From JBBRXJ01 sp038248505 (lineage in GTDB: Bacteria; Bacteroidota; Bacteroidia; Bacteroidales; JBBRXJ01), in assembly GCA_038248505.1 (NCBI GenBank), contig JBBRXJ010000104.1, forward strand, positions 1 through 9,374: a stretch of 9,374 nt of DNA, in the 5' to 3' direction. This document shows, one piece after another, positions 1 to 6,424 of the stretch; position 1 is the stretch's first letter, and each line of letters starts with the position of its first letter. The notes beneath the pieces are model-generated. The model saw nothing but the letters and a program-made list of their open reading frames with translations. It was not told the origin of the DNA and did not search any database. The position numbers and the translations under genes are program-made.

Positions 1-144
1 CAAAAGGGGTGATGTTTTTTGAAGATTGTGTGATTTTATCCATGGATAGTTTATTTGCTGTTGCTGTTGCAAATAGCACCTTTTAGGTGATACTATCAAA
101 GACATAACTAATTTATTTATAATTAATTATAATGTTTTTTTTTT

Positions 145-861
145 ATGTCTGCCACTTCTGGGTATAATGATTTTAATTACATGCCATTTATTGTCACTTA
201 AAACACAAATTATCCCGATGGTTGGTTTGAAGCTTATGCAATTGGATATTATTAGCCATCTAAACAATTTGTCACTGTTAATTATGATCCAGCCAATAGT
301 GCAGGGTCGGAAATATTATCACTAAGTTCTGCCACTACTAAAAAATGGTACCATACCGTTTATGCATTTAATTATGATACCGCATACTTCTATATTGATG
401 GTATTTTGCAAGGTAAAAGAGTAAAAGAATTCACAACTACTTATAAAGCAAATTCTTATGTTTACTTGGGCCGAACAAATAATGCTGCAAAAGAAGATTT
501 TGTTAACGGTAAAATTGACGATTTGCGGTTTTACAATAAAGTGTTATCAAAAGCAAAAGTTGATAATCTTTATCTCACGACTCACGTAAATGATGCAGTT
601 GAATAGAACAATTCAATTGGCGTTTTCCCAAATCCTGCACAAAACAGTTTTAATTTTAAAGGCTTATCCCCTAATTAGATTAAACAAATAAAAAAAGTAT
701 ACATTACTAGTAAAATATGTAAGAATATATATGACCCTGAAAATTCACAAGTTGATATTTCTTCATTACCAGCTGGAATTTATTTTGTTCTATTGAATAA
801 CAAAAAAATGAAACCTAAAGCTATAAGATGGTTAAACAATAAGACGCTAATTATCAAATAG
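145..861 (+). pseudogene. LamG-domain protein with T9SS C-terminal sorting tail, degraded
   Basis: One reading frame (the frame of 145-147) carries a coherent protein for about 238 codons but is cut by four stops: TAA at 199-201 and TAG at 253-255, 604-606 and 676-678. Its final stop is TAG at 859-861. The middle reads as a concanavalin A-like LamG/laminin-G jelly roll: WYHTVYAF, then FYIDGILQG, then YLGRTNNA and GKIDDLRFYNKVLS, which is the typical last-strand signature. After a short linker comes FPNPAQNSFNFKG and a terminal SSLPAGIYFVLL segment, the Por secretion-system (type IX) C-terminal sorting domain of Bacteroidota. An intact relative would be a secreted or cell-surface adhesin or carbohydrate-binding protein. 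The N-terminal part is not recognisable: positions 1-144 hold only a 24-codon ORF (12-86) and a T10 run at 135-144 just before the readable part, so the upstream domains may lie in another frame or be lost. A short open stretch at 406-606 is only a fragment of this relic. I am sure about the domain types and less sure that it is dead rather than wrongly sequenced. Confidence 0.75.
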
Positions 862-997
862 CATAGCTTAGAACGCTATTGATACTATATAATTATGCAC
901 CTCTTTTAAATTATCTAAATTTTTGATGAAGTAGGATTTGAGATGCCACATTGAGGTTATCGAAATGCATTCGCCGCGTACAACTCCCAAGCCTTTT

Positions 998-3271
998 TTA
1001 TTCCATCCTTACCCCAAGCATCAAGATATCATCTAGCTGATTATTCTTTCCCTTCCAGTCGCTAAAGGTCTGAACAATCTCTGCTTTCTGATCATCCATG
1101 TTGCTATTTTGCAAATTTGTAAGTAATTCCATAAGCATACTTTGCTTGAATTTAGAATTCTTTGGGCCACCAAATTGATCAATAATTCCATCACTAAAAA
1201 GATAAATAACATCGCCTTTTGCATAGGATAATTCATGTAATTCGAAAGGTGTTTCCGACATTTCACTATGAATTCCTATAGGCATCCGACTCCCTTTATA
1301 AACACTTAGCGTACCATTATTGAAATGATACATTGGATTATGTGCGCCTGCAAACTGTAATTTTCTCGTAGCCGTATCAATCGTTACCAATGCAATATCC
1401 ATACCATCTTTTGGACGTCCAATTTCATCGCTTTGATGCAATGCATCAATAACATTACGCCGTAAACTAAAAAGTATTTCATCTGGATTTACAATCCCTA
1501 ACTTATTTACTATCTCATTCAAAAAAGCCACCCCCAACATACTCATAAATGCGCCAGGTACTCCATGCCCAGTGCAATCAGCTGCTGCAATTACAATTTT
1601 ACTGCCATGTTTACCAATCCAATAAAAGTCGCCACTAACAATGTTTTTAGGTAAGTAAAAAATAAAATGCTCACCCAACAATTGCTGAATCATTTTTTCT
1701 TGTGGTAAAATGGCTGTTTGAATGCGTTGTGCATATCTAATGCTATCTGTAATTAGTTTGTTTTGGTTTGAAATCTGATCGTGCTGCAATTTAATATCAT
1801 CGCGCTGAGCTTCAATTAGTTTGTTCTTCAAGCGAATTTCTTCATTTTGCAAAGCTAATTTTTCATTTGCAGCCTTTTTAACTTTAAAATTTCGATAAAT
1901 AGAAAGAGCTAAAAGAAGTGTGAAGATAAAGAATCCTATAAAAAGCATTGTTAATAATTTCTGTCGTTGCAGTTTCGACTTTTGCATCTCTTCTTTCTGA
2001 ATCTGCTCTAGCTCCATATTATGCTGGCGCCTATTAAATTCATATTGCATTTCACGCTGCAAAATATCGCGGTCGTTTAAGCTATCTTTTAATGCGCTAA
2101 ATTGTATGTAATAATCTAAAGCCTTATTGTATTTACCTTGTAAACGACTTAAATCAGACAATCCCATATACACATCGCGAAGTTCGTCGCGCAAATTTTG
2201 CTTTTTTGCCATACGAATGGATGTGGTAAATGCTGTCTGTGATTGGGAATACGAACCTTGTTTTAAATAAATGTATCCTAAATAACGATGTATGGCAGCT
2301 AAGTCTAAGCTATCGCCCAGTAATGCTTTTTGCTTCATTGACTGCTGCATGTTTTTTATCGCATCCTCATAACGATTTTGAGAATAATATATACGACCTA
2401 AAATATATAATGATGATGCTATACCATGTTGATTGGCTGCAGCCGTATTGAGTTCAAGTACCTTCAATCCATATTCAAGTGCTTTATCAAAATTACCCAT
2501 ATCCTGATAGATGCTTCCTTTTTCTTTTAAACAAAGAGCCACGCCAGTTTTTATTCCTTTAACATCGGCAATCTTTTTATACATTTGATATGAATTATTC
2601 ACATACTGCAATGCTTTTTCATAATCTGACATTTTCTTAAAAAGCCTGGCAATATTTAGGTACGACCATGCCATTCCCTCATCGTTTTTCATATCTTCAT
2701 AAATACCCAGTGCTTGAAGCATATAATTAATAGCTTGTTTATAATCGCCATACAGCTGATATATACTCCCCATATTGGTTAATATTCTTGGCAATTCAGC
2801 ATTATCGGGTAGGTTTTTAACAATAAAAAAACTTTGTTTATAGAGACTAAGTGCTTGTTCGTAATCCCCTTTTAGTTGCCATACATTTCCCATCCGATTT
2901 AAGCAAGAAGCAACACCGTCGGCATTTTCAAGTTTTAGCCAGAGAGTATGTGCTTTTTTCAAATACAATAATGATTTATCATATTCATTCATCAAATATG
3001 CGACATATCCTATCGAAAATAATGCCTTTGCTTGCAAATTCAAATCGCTTTGACGTACAGCAATTTCATAGGCATCGCCTGCAAATGTCGCTGCTCGTGC
3101 TGGTTCTCTCTCATAATAATATTCTGAAAGTTCCAACAAGAGCGATAATTTTTGTGGTGCATCGGCTTGCTTAAGTTGTGTTAACAAAGAATCTACGGAC
3201 TTTTCGTTAATTGCACGTAAGGGTGTAATAGCAATAAAAATCAGTAGTAATTGAAAGGCTGTTCGTTTCAT
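998..3271 (-). CDS. TPR-repeat, membrane-anchored SpoIIE/PP2C-type serine phosphatase
   Basis: This 757-residue signalling protein probably dephosphorylates a partner-switch (anti-sigma antagonist-like) protein in the cytoplasm in response to something sensed outside the inner membrane. In order it shows a signal peptide (MKRTAFQLLLIFIAITPLRA, 1-20), about eight or nine tetratricopeptide repeats (roughly 40-400, for example GNVWQLKGDYEQALSLY), a transmembrane helix (about 439-461), a charged coiled coil with repeated KNKLI-type heptads (about 462-514), and a PP2C_SIG domain (about 539-757). Expected metal-binding acidic residues are present: SGDFYW (D548), AADCTGHGVPGAFMS (D565), DGMD (D622, D625), FSDGIIDQ (D694) and QLDD (D747/D748). 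The frame is open upstream to an ATG at 3334, but I chose the ATG at 3271. It gives a clean signal peptide, and the 3334 start would sit inside the likely -33 promoter element. The gene is divergent from mnmD, with no partner gene (STAS domain or anti-sigma kinase) in the window. The architecture is common in Bacteroidota; the substrate is unknown. Confidence 0.93.
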   Translation of the reverse strand: MKRTAFQLLLIFIAITPLRAINEKSVDSLLTQLKQADAPQKLSLLLELSEYYYEREPARAATFAGDAYEIAVRQSDLNLQAKALFSIGYVAYLMNEYDKSLLYLKKAHTLWLKLENADGVASCLNRMGNVWQLKGDYEQALSLYKQSFFIVKNLPDNAELPRILTNMGSIYQLYGDYKQAINYMLQALGIYEDMKNDEGMAWSYLNIARLFKKMSDYEKALQYVNNSYQMYKKIADVKGIKTGVALCLKEKGSIYQDMGNFDKALEYGLKVLELNTAAANQHGIASSLYILGRIYYSQNRYEDAIKNMQQSMKQKALLGDSLDLAAIHRYLGYIYLKQGSYSQSQTAFTTSIRMAKKQNLRDELRDVYMGLSDLSRLQGKYNKALDYYIQFSALKDSLNDRDILQREMQYEFNRRQHNMELEQIQKEEMQKSKLQRQKLLTMLFIGFFIFTLLLALSIYRNFKVKKAANEKLALQNEEIRLKNKLIEAQRDDIKLQHDQISNQNKLITDSIRYAQRIQTAILPQEKMIQQLLGEHFIFYLPKNIVSGDFYWIGKHGSKIVIAAADCTGHGVPGAFMSMLGVAFLNEIVNKLGIVNPDEILFSLRRNVIDALHQSDEIGRPKDGMDIALVTIDTATRKLQFAGAHNPMYHFNNGTLSVYKGSRMPIGIHSEMSETPFELHELSYAKGDVIYLFSDGIIDQFGGPKNSKFKQSMLMELLTNLQNSNMDDQKAEIVQTFSDWKGKNNQLDDILMLGVRME

Positions 3272-3304
3272 CTTGTTTAATTTGAAAGGCTTAGTAATAT
3301 CGTT

Positions 3305-3336
3305 TAAATGTAATTCAATAAAATGATTGCACAAAA
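3305..3336 (-). promoter_or_regulatory. Putative Bacteroidota sigma-A promoter of the TPR-phosphatase gene
   Basis: Read on the minus strand, TTTTG (3336-3332) is followed after 19 bases by TACATTTA (3312-3305). This fits the Bacteroidota housekeeping pattern of TTTG about 19-21 bases before TAnnTTTG, with one mismatch in the last base. The predicted transcript would begin near 3298, leaving an AT-rich leader of about 27 bases before the ATG at 3271, with no Shine-Dalgarno sequence. This arrangement supports the 3271 start over 3334. It is pattern matching only. Confidence 0.45.
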
Positions 3337-3359
3337 TCAGATTATCAACAGGTTATTAA

Positions 3360-3367
3360 TATCTTTG
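3360..3367 (+). promoter_or_regulatory. Possible -7 box of mnmD, very close to the ATG
   Basis: TATCTTTG matches the Bacteroidota -7 consensus TAnnTTTG exactly and ends four bases before the mnmD ATG at 3372. If used, transcription would start at or within a few bases of the start codon, giving a leaderless or nearly leaderless mRNA. No TTG lies at the expected distance upstream (the nearest, 3327-3329, is about 30 bases away), so the box could be accidental. Confidence 0.35.
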
Positions 3368-3371
3368 TATC

Positions 3372-4040
3372 ATGAACTTACGCAAGATACTAACCGATGA
3401 TGGCTCCTCATCTATATTCGTAGATGATCTTAATGAAACGTACCATTCTCAAAATGGAGCAATAACTGAATCCTTACATGTTTTTATTGATAAGGGATTG
3501 AATCATGTAAAAAAAGATACTACAGCAATTTTTGAAGTAGGATTCGGAACAGGACTTAATGCCTTACTCTCGGCTATTTGGGCTGCGCATAATAATCGTA
3601 TAATAAAATATCACAGCATTGAGAATTTTCCTCTGTCTGGGGCGCTCATCGATACACTTAATTACGCTTCACTTTGTAATAACAGCGATTCGGCATTATT
3701 TTCAAAAATTCATGCAGCAACTTGGGATACAGAAACAGGCATTACATCACACTTTGCACTTAAAAAAATTAAAGCCGATTTACTAAATTTTCGGACCAAT
3801 GAGCGCTACGATCTTATTTTTTTTGATGCTTTTGCACCAGATAAACAATCTGATTTATGGAATGTAGACGTTTTTGGTAACATGTTTAACATTCTTAATA
3901 ATAATGGAATTTTAGTTACTTACTGTGCTAAAGGTGAAGTACGACGAATAATGCAACATTGTGGCTTTTTAGTTGAACGATTGCCTGGCCCCCCTGGTAA
4001 AAGAGAGATGCTGCGAGGGAGTAAAAAAGTTGAGCGTTGA
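3372..4040 (+). CDS. mnmD: tRNA 5-methylaminomethyl-2-thiouridine(34) methyltransferase MnmD
   Basis: This is an SAM-dependent methyltransferase that completes the mnm5(s2)U modification at the wobble uridine of tRNAs by methylating the nm5U intermediate. In many bacteria it is half of the fused MnmC; here it stands alone at 222 residues, the usual size of the single-domain form. Visible family signatures are NETYHSQNGAITESLHVFI (21-39), the SAM-binding loop FEVGFGTGLNALL (54-66), FFDAFAPDKQSDLW (150-163), VTYCAKGEVRR (182-192) and the C-terminal GPPGKREMLRG (206-216), corresponding to the GxGxKREML end of MnmC/MnmD. The first ATG is used; there is no Shine-Dalgarno sequence, but a TATCTTTG box lies directly upstream. 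The gene is divergent from the TPR-phosphatase and ends in TGA with no clear hairpin terminator behind it. The FAD oxidase half (MnmC C-domain) is absent, as is usual for stand-alone MnmD. Confidence in the family is high. Confidence 0.93.
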   Translation: MNLRKILTDDGSSSIFVDDLNETYHSQNGAITESLHVFIDKGLNHVKKDTTAIFEVGFGTGLNALLSAIWAAHNNRIIKYHSIENFPLSGALIDTLNYASLCNNSDSALFSKIHAATWDTETGITSHFALKKIKADLLNFRTNERYDLIFFDAFAPDKQSDLWNVDVFGNMFNILNNNGILVTYCAKGEVRRIMQHCGFLVERLPGPPGKREMLRGSKKVER

Positions 4041-4285
4041 TACTAGGCGGCGGAGTTGAGAAGCTGGGTTTATGCTCTGACTTAGTGTAGTTGAGATGAT
4101 TATGGCTTTATAATGTCGATGTTACTGCAGAATAATCTTTCTATGCTTGTTATTTTGTAATGTTTTGAAGTTATTGAGTTTTAAAGGCTATTCGTACTTT
4201 CTAATGCGGAAAAATCAATCTAAAATAGATCCCTCACAGTAAGCGAAATCAGCATTTTTCTTATCTTAGCATCTAAATCAACTAT

Positions 4286-4291
4286 AAGGAG
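4286..4291 (+). promoter_or_regulatory. Shine-Dalgarno AAGGAG marking the start of the broken regulator gene
   Basis: AAGGAG lies four bases before the ATG at 4296 and ten before a second in-frame ATG at 4302. It is the only strong ribosome binding site noticed in front of a gene in this window. It supports translation starting here rather than at the internal TTG (4520) where the long open frame can begin. A weak -7-like TATCTTAG is at 4262-4269. Confidence 0.55.
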
Positions 4292-4295
4292 ACTT

Positions 4296-5467
4296 ATGGC
4301 TATGGATAATGAATATATCACTTCCTGTAAAAAAAAATAATTGAAATCAAGCTTAATAGGGTAGAGAGTGCTCAATGGAGAGAACTCGATTTTATTAATC
4401 TTTCAAAGAAGATAAATGAAATCACCCAGCTTAGCATAAGTACAAATACATTAAAGCGGTTTTTTGGTAAATTACCAACACCACCTGACTATCTTCCTCA
4501 GCAAGCAACCCTCGATGCCTTGGCTATGCTGTTATCTTTTAAAAGTTGGATTGATTTTCAGGATGCTTATCCTACTTTATTAAAAAAGGAGAAGGATTTA
4601 AATGAAATAAATGAAGAAAACGTAAAGCCTGTTTTAACCAAAAAAATAATTAGAATTAGTTATATAGTTGCAATAATTGTTTTACTCATCATTTTATTGC
4701 TTTATAAATTTAATACTCCAAAACAGAGTATAGTACCTATAAGTGTTACTGATAGTATTAGCTTTACGCCAACTGAGATATCAATTAATTATAATGCATC
4801 GAAGCTTAAAAGTGATTCTCTTTTTGTGTGCTTTAACGATATAAGATCACCGAATAAAAATCGTATCTATTTAAATAAAGATAAAATACAATATATTCAT
4901 TCTTATGTGATACCAGGGTATTTTCCTATTCAATTTTTCTTGAAAAATAAAATATTTCAAACAAACTGTGTTTATGTTAAATCTGAAAAATGGATACGAA
5001 CGTTTTTATTCCGACCAATAGGTAAAACTTTTTATGATATTATAATTGATCAAAATGATAATGATACATCAGGTGTATTATATACTAAAACATCCACTCC
5101 CTTATCATATGGTATTAGTATGTCTCAATACTATTGGACCGAATATCGATATTTTAATAATATAGATGCAAATGGCGATCAATGTCTTTTTGAAGCATCT
5201 CTGAGTAATAATTCCGCAACGGGCGGTATTGAAATTTTTGATGTAATCATTAATATTGTTTGTGAAAAAGATACTCTTCGGACGCATTTTATTAATCCGG
5301 GATGTACACATTGGTGTAAAGTTCAAATCAGTGATTTGATGTTAAGCGGATCGGAAACGAATCTCTCAGCATTCGGATTTGAATTTAAGGGATTTCACAA
5401 AACGAGCATTAGAATGGTTCGCTACCCGATTTTGTTACTAATTACACAGCTTATTATGATTTTGTAA
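4296..5467 (+). pseudogene. Membrane-anchored regulator-like protein with N-terminal helical domain, frameshifted and 3' truncated
   Basis: Translation from ATG 4296 gives 14 residues ending CKKK and then hits TAA at 4338-4340. Shifting back one base at the A9 run (4329-4337) continues without a stop to 5467, giving 390 residues. The rejoined N-terminus (about 1-90) has the pattern common in Bacteroidota proteins: an INLSKKI helix, then LSISTNTLKRFFGK, then TLDALAMLLSFKSWIDF. This probably forms a small helix-turn-helix-like domain. A basic stretch is followed by a transmembrane helix (about 118-139, ISYIVAIIVLLIILLLYKF). Then comes a roughly 235-residue extracytoplasmic beta-rich region ending NLSAFGFEFKGFHKTSIRMV, reminiscent of lectin-like jelly rolls. 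After about residue 375 the sequence (RYPILLLITQLIMIL) no longer looks native, because a different frame there encodes a glycosidase fragment. The true C-terminus is therefore missing. The internal TTG at 4520 lies inside the conserved N-terminal domain and is not the start. The domain comparison is from memory and the function is unknown. Confidence 0.7.
4329..4337 (+). other. A9 homopolymer at the frame break (possible slippage site)
   Basis: Nine A bases follow a TGT codon and run into TAA. Reading AAA AAA AAA and then stepping back one base gives ATA ATT GAA and restores the conserved frame; ten A bases would do the same directly. Such runs support RNA-polymerase slippage or -1 ribosomal slippage, but they are also common sites of mutation and of homopolymer sequencing error. 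No downstream stimulatory hairpin was obvious by eye. Confidence 0.5.
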
Positions 5468-6276
5468 AAGCACCAGTTTATGGATATTTTTTAGAAAAAC
5501 AGGCATTGACCAGAAATTAAATAGTTTGGAATTAAGCTACTATTACGAACATCTTTCTAAACTCACAAATTATTGGTTTACCTATTGCGACTTAAATAAA
5601 AAATGGGTTACCCGAATACTTTCACGGCTTTAATTCGGGTTGGGATAATGCAAGCGCTTTTGATAATAGATTTACAGCCGAGTCGGCTGATTTTTTGGCT
5701 TTTCTTATTAAACAGTTAGATTACCTTGAATTACTAGCAAAAAAGTTAGTTAAAGAAGAAGAGGCGCAAGAATGGAGAACAAGATCAGACAGAATGCTAA
5801 ATATTTTGATAACTGATTTTTGGAATGGAAAAAAAATCATTTCAAAAAACATTGTTAAAGAAAATGCATCTCTAGCCAATACTTGTTTGCTAAGCTATAT
5901 CCCAATAATACTCGGAAATATATTACCAAAAGAGAAACAAACGAAAATGATTAAAAGTTTGAAAAGCGAAGGATTTATTACTGCTTACGGATTAGCTACC
6001 GAAAGCATAAAGAGCAAGAACTACGAAAGTGATGGATATTGGCGTGGTCCAATTTGGGCGCCAACAACATTTTTAGTAACCGATGTTTTTTTTCAAAGTG
6101 GAAAGAAAACATTAGCATTAGAACTATGCCAAAAATATATGGCTCTATGCCAAAAAAGTGGTTTTGCGGAGAACTATAATGCGCTAACGGGGGAGGCTCT
6201 TCGTGATCTGGCATACACATGCTCGTCGAGTGTATTTCTGTTGCTTGCAAAGCAGATTAAATCAGTGAAACCATAA
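5419..6276 (+). pseudogene. GH63/MGH1-like glycoside hydrolase, C-terminal fragment with frameshifts
   Basis: About 286 residues of an (alpha/alpha)6-barrel glycosidase can be read across frame changes. SLPDFVTNYTAYYDFVKAPV starts near 5419. The frame changes at the A5 run 5495-5499 to TGIDQKLNSLELSYYYEHL, then returns at the A6 run 5598-5603 to NGLPEYFHGFNSGWDNASAF and stays open to TAA at 6274-6276. Signature blocks match GH63-type enzymes (mannosylglycerate hydrolase/glucosidase group): SGWDNA with the likely catalytic acid Asp (codon 5647-5649), YWRGPIWAPTTF, and FAENYNALTGEALRDLAYTC with the likely catalytic Glu. The N-terminal part of the barrel and any secretion signal are absent; upstream sequence belongs to the truncated membrane protein. 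The stretch 5695-6276 alone looks like a 193-residue ORF with a TTG start, but that start lies inside the domain. An intact relative would hydrolyse an alpha-linked sugar; the exact substrate cannot be told. A GH37 trehalase-like assignment is less likely. Confidence 0.75.
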
Positions 6277-6306
6277 CGGCAATGCTCACCTACTTTTACA
6301 AGCCAC

Positions 6307-6372
6307 TATAATTTGCATTTCGCTTCTAAAGTTTAAATGCGGTTTAAAATATAGCGCGCGATATAATTTGCA
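6307..6372. repeat. Pair of 11-base direct repeats with an imperfect palindrome between convergent genes
   Basis: TATAATTTGCA occurs at 6307-6317 and again at 6362-6372, 55 bases apart. Just before the second copy is the GC-rich island ATATAGCGCGCGATAT (6349-6364), palindromic except for one pair. The element lies in the 148-base gap between the convergent glycosidase relic and the GH95 gene, where a bidirectional terminator would be expected. There is no strong T tail. The repeats are short and may be chance. Confidence 0.3.
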
Positions 6373-6424
6373 CCATTTGTAAACACTGTAGGATAAGACC
6401 TCATGAGCTCTGCTGCGTGGATGT

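Noticed and set aside
145..861. Alternative genetic code with TAA/TAG read as glutamine
   Set aside because: The intact genes in the window end at ordinary stops where their families end: TAA for the TPR-phosphatase at 998-1000 and TGA for mnmD at 4038-4040. A relic is simpler.
856..879. AATAGC...GCTATT inverted repeat as a terminator for the TPR-phosphatase gene
   Set aside because: The stem is only six base pairs, AT-rich, lies over 100 bases beyond the stop and has no T tail on the minus strand.
2230..3174. Plus-strand open stretches at 2230-2451 and 2851-3174
   Set aside because: They lie opposite the TPR-phosphatase gene, show no family features and have unlikely composition; they are shadows of the real gene.
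4520..5467. Independent 315-residue gene starting at the TTG of 4520
   Set aside because: The TTG lies in the middle of the conserved TLDALAMLLSFKSW segment; coding similarity extends upstream to 4337 and, across the A9 break, to 4296.
5695..6276. Independent 193-residue gene starting at the TTG of 5695
   Set aside because: The frame continues upstream through the catalytic SGWDNA motif, and the TTG lies within the glycosidase domain with no ribosome binding site. It is part of the broken GH63-like gene.
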